Assembly (NCBI GenBank): GCA_023375785.1
Contig: SZWC01002438.1
Coordinates: 84,865-148,864 of the forward strand
DNA length: 64,000 nucleotides
Origin: Penium margaritaceum
Lineage: Eukaryota; Streptophyta; Zygnematophyceae; Desmidiales; Peniaceae
Reading direction: 5' to 3'
In this document: piece after piece, positions 1-11,571 of the stretch
Numbering within the stretch: position 1 is the first letter of the stretch
Layout of the letters: each line of letters opens with the position of its first letter
Program-made: the position numbers and the translations under genes
The notes under the pieces: model-generated
What the model was told of the DNA's origin: nothing
Database searches by the model: none
Seen by the model: only the letters and a program-made list of their open reading frames with translations

Positions 1-70
1 CGCGCTCACCAGGCTTGTAACGCACCCTAAGAGGGTACCTGCGACGTGGTGCTGGAGCGTTAGCGGGCGG

Positions 71-1103
71 CTAGCGCAGTGCTGCTGGCACAACTGCTGC
101 TACTGGTGGTGCTAAATCTCCCTCCTCTGCTTCTGCCGATGAGGCTGTTGTATGTGCAACATCAGACATGGGAGAGTATACTGATTCTCCCACTGTCACA
201 CTAGAGGAAGGATCGGGAGGAACTCGGTCAGGAAGAATTTCTGCTCCCACTGTCTCGTCAGCTGTTGGTTCTGCTGCCTCTTCACACACGATGTTGGTGC
301 CGATGACGTTGCTCTCGTTGAAGACGACATCCCTGGAGATGACGTGGCCTGTATCGCTCTCGTAGAGGCAATACACCATGCTTGCCACGTCGTAGCCAAT
401 CACCAGCATCTGCGCACTCTTCGCATCCCACTTTTGCCGCTTCTCCTTTGGCACGTGCATGTGCGCCAAGCTGCCAAATACGCGAAGATGACCCACGCTC
501 GGCTTCTTGTGGAACCACGCCTCGTACGGCGTCATCTGCTCCAGGGCCTTGGTTGGACTGCGGTTCTTGATGTAGACCGTAGTGCTCACGGCTTCAGCCA
601 AGAAGTCGTAGGTCAGCCGGGCCGCGTGCAGCATGGAGCGCACCAACTCCACAATGGTACGGTTGGCGCGTTCTGCTATCCCGTTCTGCTGCGGCAAGTA
701 TGGCACGGAACGCTGCGCCTTGATGCCAGCTGCTGCGAGGTAGTCCTGGAACTCCTTGCTTATGTATTCTCCACCGCGATCGCTGCGCAACCTTGATCTT
801 CTTGCCTGTCTGGTTCTCCACCATGGCCTTGAACTCCTTGAACCTGTCAAAGCACTGGTCCTTGGAGGAAAGGAACTACACAGCAGTGTAACGGCTAAAA
901 TCATCAATGAAGGTAAGAAAATACCTAGAGCCTCCAAAGCTCTGGGTCTGCATCGGTCCGCACAAGTCCGTGTGGACCAGCTCCAACACCTCTTTTGCAC
1001 GCTCCCCTGCTACAGAGAACGCCTCGCGATGCTGCTTCCCCTCCAAACAGCCGATGCATAACTGCTGCTCAAAGTTAAAGATGGTAGGCAGGTCACGCAC
1101 CAT
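71..1103 (-). pseudogene. A1 integrase (broken)
   Basis: Two overlapping minus-strand frames cover integrase. 876-1103 carries the Cys-X2-Cys half of the HHCC zinc domain (CIGCLEGKQHR) and the first catalytic Asp (VHTDLCGP). 71 to about 800 carries the second Asp in SDRGGEY, the Glu in NGIAERANRT and the C-terminal region through a PEST-like linker. A frameshift between about 800 and 880 separates the halves. The usual Asn after the second Asp is Arg here, as in A3 and A6. A stop at 71 precedes the RT-start motif visible at 1-60. Confidence 0.85.
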
Positions 1104-1181
1104 CTACTTTTCTTGAAGCTGCTGCAAGGCGCGCATGCCGATGTGGCCGTAGCGCGCATGCCAGTTCTCGCCATCTGTCGC

Positions 1182-1679
1182 CTACACCATTGCTGCAAGA
1201 CTCTGCTCACGCGGGATCTTGGTCGCCCCCAGCAGGCGGTACATGTCGCCCTCCTTCACCGACTTGGCCAACTCCTCTCCTGTTTCCTTGTTCAGGATGT
1301 AGCCATAATCATCGTCAAAAACAACGCGTAGTCCTGTGTTGGTGAGAGAGGACACTGAGAGAAGGTTGAATGCAATATCAGGTACATACAGCACGCCATG
1401 GAAAACTCCCACTTCAATGCCACGCGGGGTCTCCAACCACATCTCCACAATCCCAATCCCCTCAGCATACACCACCCGATCATCATCCAAAGCAATCGGA
1501 CGGGGGGGAATGGAGAGCAGCTGCGTGAACCACTGCTTATGGTGCGTCAGACTCGTGGTACACCCCGAGTCCTTGTACCACGCCAGATCCACCTTTCCTT
1601 TCTGCGACATGTCAGACTTCGCCATGAAGAGGCGGTCGTGCACCTCCTTGGCAACGTTCATGTTGCCAAAATGGCGCAC
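1182..1679 (-). pseudogene. A1 protease segment of gag-pol
   Basis: Open stretch of about 165 codons homologous to the family A protease. The aspartic protease active site Asp-Ser-Gly is present in the context WYKDSGC, so the catalytic triplet itself survives. The segment ends with the start of the GAG-pre-integrase region (REQSLAAMV) and then meets a stop. It lies between the zinc-knuckle/polyglutamine linker (1690-1860) and the integrase. In family A these domains belong to one gag-pol polyprotein; here the frame is interrupted, so no complete protein can be made. Confidence 0.85.
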
Positions 1680-1772
1680 GCCAGTCTGGTTCTGCTACCG
1701 CTGCTGCTGTTGGCGTTGCTGTGACTGCTCCTGCTATTGTTATGGAGATTGCTGCTTTTGTTGCCGCTGCTG

Positions 1773-2621
1773 CTACTGCTCCTTCTGGTCCCTCTTGAAC
1801 TTGAAGTACTCTTTCTTGTAGTGCCCCTCTTTCTGGCAATAGTGGCACTTGCCCTTCTTCTTGCCTCTCTGCTGCCCGGACTGATGCTGGTGCTGGTTCC
1901 GTGAGCCCATGGCCATGAAAGCTGCTTCACTGCTACTGCCGCCATTGTGCTTTACTGTACTGTGACGCAATTCCACCTGCACCAAGTGTGTGCAGATGAA
2001 GTCGAGGTCGAGAGTTGGCTGGCACTCCAGCGTCTCTCGCACCGTGTTGTAGCTGGTTGGGAGTCCCCTTAGCAAGAGGAGGATGAAGCGCGTCTCTTCC
2101 ACAGGGTTGCTAGCCGCTCTTAGCTGCTTCGCCAGCTCCTTTGCCCTGTCCAGATGTGCCTCCATCCCTTCACCACCCTGCATTTTCAGCGCCATCATCT
2201 TCTCCTCCAAAAGCATGAGGAATGCACGATCCTTGCTCTCATACTTCTTGGACAATGTATCCCAGCCCTCCTTTGTAGTAGCATTGTCACTCACGTACTG
2301 AAGATGCGGGTTGGAGATGGTGTTGACAAGCAGCCTGTAGGCCTGGTTGTCCTTCTTCTTCCACTCCTCATACGTCGCTCGTACAGCTGCAAAAGAACCG
2401 GCATCAGCTGCATCCTTTTGCGGCGTCTTCCCTGCCACCACCTGCGCTGCGGTGATGCCCTTTGCCTGTGGAACTGGAGCCGGCTCGTCGCCGCTCACCA
2501 CCTCCCACAAGCCCTTCTCCTCCAAAAGGAGGCGGGTACGGATCTTCCAAAACATGAAGTTGGCGCGTCCCTCCAGCCTCTCCAAAGGCTGGGCTGCTGT
2601 CACAACGCTAGCTGCTGCCAT
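1773..2621 (-). pseudogene. A1 gag (282 codons)
   Basis: Open gag frame starting ATG (MAAASVVTAAQPLERLEG), the conserved start of all family A copies. The first about 220 residues match the capsid-like copia gag fold family (UBN2-type; motifs RTRLLLEEK, WDTL, ILLLLRGLP). A CCHC zinc knuckle follows at about residues 258-271, but its last Cys is Tyr (CHYCQKEGHYKKEY), which should weaken nucleic-acid binding. The frame then runs into the glutamine-rich linker and ends at a stop at 1773. It packages element RNA in active relatives; here it is probably relic coding. Confidence 0.88.
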
Positions 2622-3254
2622 TTTGAGCTTTGGTGATGCTCACCGCTGACCTTGGATGGCGGCGCTATCCCTGCTTCTGCTGCTGCTTCTGCCAGAAATC
2701 TGTGTGACAGAAAATGGACTGTAGATGCCAGCACACTGAGAATTTTGAAAGACTGAGTCCACCACTGGAAAATTCAGCTCAAAACCTTTCAGATCGTTGC
2801 ATAAAACAGGGTCATCAAGAGGGGATTTCAAAAGATATGCCCTCTTGAAAACATGGTATGCTTCTGCTCCTACTCCAACTCAGACCAGCCAGCTTGTAAA
2901 CGGTGTTTCTCTCAAACGAATCAATGGACTGAAAATATGTTTGCACCAATGGAAAGCTTATGAAAAATAATACAATTTTCATGTGCCACTTTTTAAATTT
3001 GACAAAGAAACGAGAGAGTTATGGTCATCACAAGGCGACAGTCTTACTCATAGAGAAGAGTGTAGCCCTGGCCGACCTCGTTTTGAGGATAACTCTCAAT
3101 CCGACCGTTGGATCTTCGCGATCTTGGGGTCGTTAGAAAGCTTATCTGTTTAAGATGAAGATCAAGTGGTCGATCATTAAATTTGGTGAAGGTTTCACCC
3201 CAACCCGTCACTCTCAAAGTGACAGCCTGTGCTGGCTGGAAGTGGCAGAACTTC

Positions 3255-3266
3255 GCTCTGATACCA
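3255..3266 (-). promoter_or_regulatory. A1 primer-binding site, initiator tRNA-Met 3' end
   Basis: The minus strand reads TGGTATCAGAGC two bases inside the 5' LTR. This is complementary to the 3' acceptor end of plant initiator tRNA-Met and is the standard copia minus-strand primer site. Confidence 0.93.
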
Positions 3267-3268
3267 AA

Positions 3269-4005
3269 TGTTGGATCTGAAGAGAGAGGGAGCCTTGGAG
3301 CACCGAGCATGTGTGATTGGAAGGGCATCACTTGTGCTGAAGAATGGTTGTTCAATCACTCAAAATGATGGAGTACATATAGAGCTAGAGCTTGGGCAAG
3401 TCAGCCCTCTCATAAGCCACACCACTTAGCCATGGAAGCTAAGGCTCACACACTAGAGTCCATAATCTCACACAAGGGAGGAAATCAGCCTAGCAATCAG
3501 GCTGACCACTCACACACGACCTGGAGAGCTAGAGAATGCTCTCATGGCACACTCCTAGTGGTCACATAACCCACAAACCCATGGAGAATCGCCATGTGTC
3601 CATGGCTAGCACACAAGGATCTCACCTCACCTAAAAAGTAAGGAGAGGTACCTTTATCCTAGTCAGCACACTCTGACAAGGCAATCCTAAGACCAAGGAC
3701 CATTTTGGATATTTCTCCCATCAGGTCTTGACCCTGGACCTCTTGCCCTTTTCTTTTCTCAGGCTAAGGGATGGAGCCATCGCCCATGGTTACCCGGATA
3801 TTGGCGGTCGATAACCACAGAAACTACAAAAATTCATATCTCCCAATCCGATCGTTGGATCGGCCTCAAACTTGGACCGTAGACATTTTTCCACCTGATC
3901 TTTCGAATGGTGAAGTTGGATTGAGGATCGGAGCAGGCATCTGGTACTTTTCTGGAACTTTCTCCTGTGGACCTGAAACTGAGCCGGATGGCTCCTTTCC
4001 CAACA
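3269..4005 (-). repeat. A1 5' LTR
   Basis: 737-bp LTR, TGTTGG...CAACA, nearly co-linear with the other family A LTRs (13465-14204, 19285-20023, 39087-39824, 44767-45504, 57826-58563, 63454 onward). It holds the element promoter; a TATA-like CTATATGTA lies toward its downstream half in the element orientation. Confidence 0.93.
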
Positions 4006-4850
4006 GTAATGGACAACGTGCGGCAGCAATCTTGCACCTGATTCACTATGATGTGTGCGCATCATTCTGCACCCCTTTGAACGGAAGTAGCAAGTATTTT
4101 TTAACCTTTATCGATGTACACAGTCCCAAGATGTGGATCTACTTCCTCAAGATAAAGGGAGAGGTTGATGAGAAGCTACAAGAGTTAGTCGCGATGGTAG
4201 AGTGACAGATATGCAAAGAAATGGTCCATGCACTGTGCACGGACAATGGTGGTGAGTGAAGGGTGTGTAAAGGTTAGTTGAGCAAACAAGGCATCAACGA
4301 CCAGACCACCACGCCTTATTCCCTGTAGAGTAATGGCATTGCCGAGCGGATAAACCGCACTATCCTCGGCATGACGCAAAACATGCTCTTTGATGCCAAA
4401 CTTCCACCTTGCTTTTAAGCTCAAGCTACAAGAACTGCTTGCTACCTTGTGAATCTGACTCTGGCAGCCGCGCTTGGAAGGCGTGGTAAGAAACAACAAG
4501 AGAAGCAGCGCACGATGCCTCTACGGGCTTGGTAAGGGAAAAAGCCACATGCCTTACACCTGAGGGTCTTTGGCAAAACTGCCTAGGCAAACGTCCAAGC
4601 AGGAGAAGGAAGTGGTACGCTGGATGGACGTGCTCGTGTGTAATAGTTGCATACGAGACCATACACAAGAGGCTGTAGGACCAAGCGGCAAGAAAGCTCA
4701 TCAGGAGCCGAGATGTCAAGTTTGATGAAAAGATGCTTGGCAAGGGAGAGTTGCAGGACCCTGTCTGTGCTCCCAAATCAAGAGAGTAGGTTGTGTTGCT
4801 TGAGTCAAGTTATGAGGCACCAGAGAACTGCCAATAAAGGATGATGCTGC
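4006..4850 (+). pseudogene. B1 integrase remnant
   Basis: Starts inside the integrase core: first catalytic Asp region (HLIHYDVCASF), then KYFLTFIDVHS and KMWIYFLKIKGEVDEKLQELVAMVE. A stop follows near 4203. The second catalytic block (CTDNGGE) is readable around 4238 in another frame, and NGIAERINRT with the Glu at about 4333. The C-terminus (SRDVKFDEK, about 4705) is frame-broken. Only fragments could be translated. Confidence 0.82.
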
Positions 4851-4857
4851 AGGGACA

Positions 4858-5265
4858 GTGGTTGTGCAGGCTGATACAACGACGGACTCTGACACTGAGT
4901 CTGAGTCGTCCAAGGCCTCTGAGTCAAACTTTAAGGCCGGTGGCTCTTCCTCAAAGAACGGATCACTCGCAGCGCAGGAGCCACAGAAACAACTAAGGCT
5001 TGAAGCACCACCAGGAACACTATGGCGTAGTTCACGCCTAAAAAAACCTCGGCCCAAGTATGATATTCACAGTGCGGAATGGACTGGACTCAGCTGGTCA
5101 TGCTTGGCTCAGGAAGAGCTTGTGACCGTAATGGAGGCCATGAACATGCCAGATGCGGCCAAGTGGAAGGAATCACTGAATAGCGAACTAGCATCCATTG
5201 AAGAGGACGGAGCATGGGTTGTAGTAGACAGGTCACCAAATGCGTACTTGGTGGGGTCAAAGTAG
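4858..5265 (+). pseudogene. B1 acidic linker and RT N-terminus
   Basis: 135-codon open stretch. Residues 1-60 are Ser/Asp/Glu-rich (TTDSDTESESSKASES), the typical spacer between copia integrase and RT. Residues 65-135 enter the RT start (SSRLKKPRPKYD, AKWKESLNSELASIEEDGAWVVVD). It stops at 5263 and the RT continues in another frame. The same linker recurs in B2 and B3. Confidence 0.8.
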
Positions 5266-5984
5266 GTACTCCGGAAGAAATTCAAGAAGGATATCACTAT
5301 CGACAGGTACAAGGCAAGAGTTGTAGCAAAGGGGTTTTCCCAGCGTGCAGGATCAAAGTACGAGAGTTTTGGGCCTGTCGTCACCTTTGCATCCATCAGA
5401 TCCATGTTGTGCATCACTGTTGTAAAAGATCTGGAGGTCCACCAGATGGATGTCAAGACAGCTTTTGGCTACGGGAAGCTACACAAAGAAGTGCTGATTG
5501 AAGTGTCGGAGGGAGCAAAAGCTCAAGAGGACAAGATTTGCTAACTAGTCAAAGCACTCTAAAGGTTGAAACAAGCCCCAAGGATGTGGTACAAAGAGAT
5601 GGTCGGCTTCATGGCCGGGCGCACATTTACGCACTGCCAGCATGACACTAGTGTCTATGTGCATGAGGATGAGCAAGGCTTGATGCTGGTTGCACTTTAC
5701 GTGGATGACCTTTTCATTTGCTCGTCATCGGTCAAGCTGTTGAACAAGTTGAAGACAGCATGGATCCGCTCCAGTTCTATCTCGGGATAGCCGTCCACCG
5801 CAAGAGAGCAGCAGGCACTATCGAGCTGAACCAGACCAAGTACATCATGGAGGTCCTCAAGCGCTACAACATGGACAAATGCAAGCCCATCAGCACATCC
5901 ATGACAACAGACATCAAGCTCTCCTCCTCCTTGAGCCCCAGCACGGAAGCAAAACGGCTTGATATGGATAACATTCCCTACTAG
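5266..5984 (+). pseudogene. B1 reverse transcriptase core
   Basis: Reverse transcriptase (RVT_2 type) readable in several frames. It includes MDVKTAF near 5450, KQAPRMWYKEM near 5575 and the catalytic YVDDL at 5698-5712, with both Asp intact. Past the YVDD block a frameshift leads into FYLGIAVHRK and NQTKYIMEVLKRYNMDKCKPISTSM (5718-5984). The catalytic residues survive but the frame does not. Confidence 0.82.
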
Positions 5985-6002
5985 TGTGCTGTTAGCAGCC
6001 TC

Positions 6003-6655
6003 ATGTATGCCATGGTAGGACCACGTCCTGACATTTGCTATGCTGTGAGACAATTGAGGAAGTTTGTGGCCAATCCAAGGCCACAGCACTGGCAAAGGGT
6101 CAAGCACATCATGCGCTATCTACAGAAGACCCGTCACATGGGACTCCAGTTTGGAGGCCAAGAAAGATCTGAGCCGCTACGGCTGGTGTGTTTTAGAGAC
6201 GGAGAATGGGTAGAAAGAATGGATGACAAAAAGTCTACCTCAGACTTTGTGTGCCTCTTGAATGGTGGTGCAGTCACTTAGGCAAGGAGAAAGGAAGACT
6301 GTATCCCCCTCACTACCGAATACATCGTTTAATTGGAAGCATGCAAGGAGATACTGTGGCTACGTAGTCTGCTTGCTGAGATGATAGTGCCACAAACAGA
6401 GTCGACAGAGTCGACAACAAGAGTGCCATGAAAATGGCACAAGATGATGTCATCTCCTGGCGAACCAAGCACATTGACATCAGGTATCAGTACTCGCGCG
6501 ACTTGGTCGCTAAGGAGATCATGGACCTGGAATACGTGGAGACCAAGAAGATGCTTGCAGATTACATGACAAAGGCACTGGATAGCGAATTGCACTCTGC
6601 AGATACTCGAGGCATTGGTCTGGTCAACGTAGCGGATGAAGACTAAGGCCAAGAC
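6003..6655 (+). pseudogene. B1 RNase H remnant
   Basis: Connection and RNase H region: MYAMVGPRPDICYAVRQL at the start, KSTSDFVCLLNGGAVT near 6230-6280 (stop after), then the C-terminal HxxTKHIDIRYQYSRDLVAKEIMDLEYVETKKMLADYMTKAL at 6460-6590. The first Asp block (usually YTDADW) reads FRDGEW, so the first acidic residue is displaced. It ends with GIGLVNVADED followed by a stop, as in B3. Confidence 0.8.
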
Positions 6656-6709
6656 TGTTGGAGAGAGGAGAGATCTCATAACTAATGGACAGAGGTGCCA
6701 GGGAGAGCT

Positions 6710-7479
6710 TGTTGTCCTGATATGCTCCTTGTCCATGGCTGACATTTGGACAGGCATAGGACGAACTAGGCATGCACTGCTCCCTTGGAGTGAGTCCCCT
6801 AAGTCTGGTCTAGATAGACAAGGCATACACTGCTCCTTTGGAGCAAGTCCCCTTGGTCTAAAATTAATAGTATAACCAGCAAACACTACCTAGGACAACT
6901 CCTTGTGGCTTAGACGTTCTAGAGTTAGTCTCTGGGCGAGAGGTCACTCGGTCAAATCCCAGCCCAGTCACTTATTTTCTTTCTGACCAAAAGGGGGCAA
7001 GGAAGGTTCTAAAGGACATCTTAGAACTTTCCAAGGTCCTTCTTGGTGGTTCGTGCCACTCGGCGGTCACACGGAGCGCCATGTAGGCAAGGGGTATGAT
7101 GTAATCCAGATTGCTCTCAAAGTCGCTCATCCAAGGAGCCACTGCGTGTCTAGGCTAGACACTTGCTCTAGGACTATAAGCACCTTTCAGTTGCCTGTCA
7201 TTGAGTGTGGTTCTTACCTTTGAGACTCCTAACAAATTTGTCAACCAGAGGCGCACACTAAAGAAGCATTGGTTAGTGTAAGCTCTAGGAGTTTGCTCCT
7301 CACGCGAAAGTGACCAAGTGCTGAGGACACAATACAAGGAAGTGATTCCTATGAAATTCTGAGTGTGGAACCTTGGCTCTGAGGGTGATATCATCTCTTG
7401 GTTGTAATACTAAGAGTGGTTGGTGAGAACCATTGAATCAGAACCCGTTTTCTAGACCGTTGCTTTAGGCAGGTTGACA
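6710..7479 (+). repeat. B1 3' LTR
   Basis: 770-bp LTR from TGTTGTCCTGATATG to CAGGTTGACA. The purine tract AGGGAGAG sits immediately upstream as the plus-strand primer. The left edge was set by alignment with 5' LTRs that begin at the same TGTTGACC (20185) and 10951. A TATA-like TATAAG is at 7175-7180. The last 85 bases are duplicated downstream across an N. Confidence 0.88.
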
Positions 7480-7817
7480 ACTGCCATATTGCCGATGCCT
7501 GCCGATGCAACTTGCCCCCCCCCCCCCATTTTGAGGCGTTGGGAGTACCTACCTCTGGAGAGTCTCCCTCTCCAGTGGAAGCCAGAAGCCAGCGCTATTG
7601 TCTCTNCTCTTGGTTGTAATACTAAGAGTGGTTGGTGAGAACCATTGAATCAGAACCCGTTTTCTAGACCGTTGCTTTAGGCAGGTTGACAACTGCCATA
7701 TTGCCGATGCCTGCCGATGCAACTTGCCCCCCCCCCCCCATTTTGAGGCGTTGGGAGTACCTACCTCTGGAGAGTCTCCCTCTCCAGTGGAAGCCAGAAG
7801 CCAGCGCTATTGTCTCT
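7395..7817. repeat. Exact 211-bp direct duplication around a single N
   Basis: 7395-7605 and 7607-7817 match base for base, including a 13-C homopolymer, and are separated only by an N at 7606. The unit contains the last 85 bases of the B1 LTR plus 126 bases of flank. The copies are identical next to an LTR that is clearly old, which suggests unmerged contig overlap and not a biological tandem repeat. Confidence 0.85.
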
Positions 7818-10800
7818 GCTTCATCCGCTGTTGGAGCCATGTTTCTCCATCCTTGTTGTCCTACATACAATAAGCACCCATGATACGTCCTCGCTTGGAC
7901 CCAGTGTGAGCCCCGTCGCATCCACCCGGAGTGGATTGCTCCCTCGCCAAATGATTCAGCTGGAGTCTCTTGCTGCTTCAAGCGCGTGCATTGCTGCATG
8001 CTACTGTTGCTTGATGTTAGTTATGGAGCTACATCATTCAGGCCCCCTTGTCTGCTTCTTGAACCCTTGGCATACCCTCACTTGGACCCAACATGAGCCA
8101 AGCTACATCCACCCAAAGTGGAGTGGTTCCTCCCCAGTTTGTTTCAATCGGCTGCTCTTGCTACTCTTAGCACATACCTTCAACGGTGTGAAGCCAGGCC
8201 CTTTGACCTGATCCCATCTCCCGTTTGCAACACAAACACTAGCAGTTACGATTTCTTGTGCCAATGTTGGCCTCTCGCCATCACCTTTGTGGGGCGCTCC
8301 AACTCTACTGTACCTTTGAGACGACCCACTTCCTTTTTTGTGGTTGATATTTTGGTAATGTTGATGCACCGGCAGTTCCCCCTTATTTTTGAAGATGGAA
8401 CCAATTCCCCCTGCTTGGCAGACCTGCTACATCCTGCCTACCGCAGCTACATTTTGCACCCCTAAATCTGGCGTTGCGGCGGCTGACCAGCTACTGCCAC
8501 TCAAGATTGCTGAGCCTGATTCTGTCCTCTAGTGCATGCGCTTACTCCCATCTGAAGGGACTTGCGCTTTGTTGAACTGTTGTAAGTTTGCCTTACTGCA
8601 CTGCTACATCCCTTGTTGATGCACCTCTGCTCCATTGTCCTTGGCCAGGATGCGCCGCGCCCAAAGCCGATGTACCTGTTCGGACCATGAAGCATGGAGG
8701 CTGAGGCCGCCCTTGCATTTTTGCATGCGCCTTGCCCCCCCTTTACAATAGCAGACCAACCACCACCCTGCCACATCTCCGCATGAGCAAGTCCGCGACG
8801 ACTCCCTTGAAGCCCCACCTTCTGCTCCCTTGAAGTTGACAGTGATTAATCGTTTCCCCTTTTTATGTTTTTTTGTGTGTTTGCTCCACCACCCTCACCT
8901 CCAGAGCCTTCCAGCGGCAGCTGCCACCAACTCCGCATCTCTTGCTCTTGATTGGAGTTGGTCGAGTTTGGCATGTCCTCGACATGCCACATGGCTGTCC
9001 TCCATCTATGGCGACCACTACTCCTCGTAGAGGAGCATCAAGCCTCGGCGTATGTAGACTACAAAACTGGTCTGCTGTCCTCCTCCCAAGTTCTCGGCGA
9101 GGTCCACGACTTCCGCTACCCATGTCTCCATGTGGCCCGATTTGCCACGTCGATAGATGGCTCTCCGGATTGCACCACCTCCAATGATGCCGTGCGGATG
9201 TGTCTCGCTCCCGTTGTCCTTGTCTCCAACGTGGTGACAAGCGTTGCGCATGGAGGATGACGTAGTCTTTTGCTCCCATGTTGTCCAGCACTTTGTTTGC
9301 CAAGGTCCAGTTGTACCAAGAGGAGTAGCCTTGCCGTTGAGCAAAGCCACCAGCAACACCTCGTTGTAGCAGAGAGGCACGCCTCCTCGCTCGAAGTGGT
9401 GAGCATGCGACTAAATCTGTTGCAAATGTTTCTCTGCGATGTTGGAGCTGACAAACTCAGCGGTAAACGGGAAACAATGGCTGATTTATGTCCATCTAAC
9501 TGCCCCAAGGCAGTTCATGGCATGGCTCAACCAAGCCTGCCGCTGCATTTCATTAAGAAGAATTTTGACGACCAGGTAGATTTTTTGCTGCCCGTCTTCT
9601 TGCATGGACTTGCAGCTACGCCCGACCCTTGAATGGCATGCCACATGCCGTCTTCCTTGTTTTGCCACCGCTTAAGCACACATGAGCCCAGCGTGGACTC
9701 CACTTGTCGCTCGTGCTGTGCACACCGTCCCCCATGGAAGTCAGTGCTCCAGTCATGTTGTTGCGCATGGAAGCCGTGCGTCGCCACCAGTCGTGACCGT
9801 TTATCGGAAATTGCTTCTCAACTGTCCTCGACGGGGCACACAGCTCTCACATGAGTGGGAGCTTGAGGCACGGCAAGCAACAGCAGTTTTGACTGACGGA
9901 GCACTTTGGATCGTCACACCGAATGTGAGAGGTCACATGAGCAGAACCATGGCAGAATGTAGGCGGGGAACTTCGGACAAAAATGACGTTGTTTTCAGTC
10001 ACTTAATGGATACGTACATGATCTGACAAGTTATACTGCTAATCACAAGCTTTCCAATGTACCAAATTGCGCATGTTTTGGAGTAGCATAGCGCCTGCTA
10101 CGGTCTTCCACATGCATCATTGCAACTCAGCTGTCTGTCACACCACCACCATGAGTGTCGGGCGACCAAAGCGCATTGGTCGCCAATAAAGCATCATGCC
10201 GCCTTTCTGAGGTGCCCATGACTCCAATGAAGCATGGGATATCGGTCTGACATCTCCCAAGGGGTGCCTTGGCATTGGTCTGCATGCTGTGAGTCGAACC
10301 CCTCACCGTTTGACCCTTACTTCGGTCGGACAAGTGGTCAGCCGACCAAATCCGGCAAGCTGTACCACCCAACTTTGACAAACCATGTCTTCCTCATTTC
10401 TAGGTCAATTGCTGTGATTCAACTTGCGTTGGATCCAATATATTGCCTTGTTTAAGGATATACTATGAGAACATATGAACACATACCATGCTAAGGTCTA
10501 TTTTATTTGAGAACTCGGCCACATGGCTGAGACTCTACCACATGGCAAAGTGGCCGTCCTCAAGTGCCGCCATGTCATCAGCCATGGCCACAGGCTGTTC
10601 TACCCCGTGCCATGCTCTAGACCTCCAGCCTTGACCCTGCATATCTTCTCCTGTGCCAGCTAGCTTCTCACGACTCCTTCTTCACAAGCACTACTCCGTC
10701 AATGATGCCGATGTTGCTGGTACGGTTAGATGATGTAGGCCATATGTGTGTAGTGTTGCAAAAAAAAACAGCACCCATGCCCACTTGCGCATGTGTGAGG

Positions 10801-10837
10801 TGGCATCTTGCTACTGACGAGATGTCAGCCTCCTCAC
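7818..10837. other. Orphan 3-kb region, no gene recognised
   Basis: No copia domain, TIR pair or gene family was recognisable. Open frames are short (up to about 146 codons) and occur in several overlapping frames on both strands without shared motifs, as expected of non-coding GC-moderate DNA. Internal structure is limited to an imperfect direct repeat near 7880-7985 and 8066-8170. It may be a degenerate repeat of another class or true intergenic sequence. Confidence 0.5.
7880..8170. repeat. Imperfect direct repeat of about 100 bp
   Basis: 7880-7985 and 8066-8170 align along their length, sharing blocks such as CTTGGACCCA, ATCCACCC and CTCTTGCT, with roughly 60-70% identity by eye. The function is unknown. 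It could be the remains of a tandemly repeated unit. Confidence 0.5.
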
Positions 10838-11571
10838 CACTCAAATAACAACATGATGAGGGACGAAATTCTTAACATCCACATCATGACGTGAAGCATG
10901 CTCTTCGACGCCAAACTTCCACCTCGCTTTTCTACTGAAGCTACAATTACTGTTGACCAGATATGCTCCTTGCAGATTGCTGACATTTAGCCGGGCACAA
11001 GACGGACTAGGCATGCACTGCTCCCTTGGAGTACGTCCCCTAAGTCTGGACCACATAGACAAGGCATGCACTACTCCTTTGGAGAAATTCCTCTTGGTCT
11101 AAACTAGATAGTATAGCGAGCAAACACAACCTAGGACAACTTGTGGCTTAGACGTTCCAGAGTTGGTCTCTAGAGCAAGAGGTAACTGGGTTAAATCAGA
11201 CCCCACTAAATAGTTTTCTTTGCGACCAAAAAGGGGACAAGAAGGTTTCTAGAGACATCTTAGAACATTTCAAGGTGCATCTTGGTGGGTGGCCCCAACA
11301 GGCAGTCTCAGGGAGCGCCATGTAGGCAAGGGGGATCAGGCAATCAATATTGTCCCCAAAGCAGCTCATCTAAGGGGCCAGTGTATGCCTAGGCTGGAGG
11401 CTGGCTCTAAGACTATAAGAACCTGTGAGTTGCCTCTCATTGTGTACAGTATTTACCTTTGAGACTCCAAACAGAGATGTCCACTAGAGGTAGAAACTAA
11501 AGAAATATTGGTTGATCTACGCCCTAGAAAATCGCTCCTCGCACGCAAGTGACCTATTGCTAAGGACTCGG
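10838..11571 (+). mobile_element. Group B fragment B7: integrase scrap fused to LTR
   Basis: 10838-10950 matches the integrase end of group B (GAA-rich ...ATGCTCTTCGACGCCAAAC, seen also near 4380 and 57090). It runs straight into an LTR starting TGTTGACCAGATATG at 10951. RT, RNase H and the polypurine tract are missing and the join lies exactly at the LTR edge. The LTR (10951-11571) is cut near position 620 by A2. Confidence 0.8.

Larger units (their letters stand above)
1..4005 (-). mobile_element. Copia retrotransposon A1 (family A), truncated by window edge
   Basis: Minus-strand Ty1/copia element. Reading leftwards it has a 5' LTR (3269-4005), a tRNA-Met primer site, an untranslated leader (2622-3254), gag, protease and integrase. 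The window starts where the integrase C-terminus meets reverse transcriptase, so RT, RNase H and the 3' LTR lie off the left edge. It interrupts the integrase of B1: the bases right of 4005 resume B-type integrase coding. The target duplication should be GTAAT (4006-4010), but the partner is outside the window. The coding frame is broken by shifts and stops, so this copy is non-autonomous. Confidence 0.93.
4006..7479 (+). mobile_element. Copia retrotransposon B1, 3' part
   Basis: Plus-strand group B element whose 5' half lies beyond the A1 insertion, off the left edge. The sequence at 4006 continues in register with the integrase of B2 (about 22908). It carries integrase, an acidic linker, reverse transcriptase and RNase H remnants, then a purine-rich tract and the 3' LTR. 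All domains are split by stops or frameshifts. Confidence 0.9.

Noticed and set aside
6656-6709. B1 LTR starting at TGTTGGAGAG (6656)
   Set aside because: 5' LTRs at 10951 and 20185 start at TGTTGACC, matching 6710; the purine tract just before 6710 also fits, so 6656-6709 is internal.
8863-9508. Minus-strand ORFs of 120-146 codons as host genes
   Set aside because: Three overlapping frames are open at once, no motif is recognisable and codon content is erratic; most likely chance.
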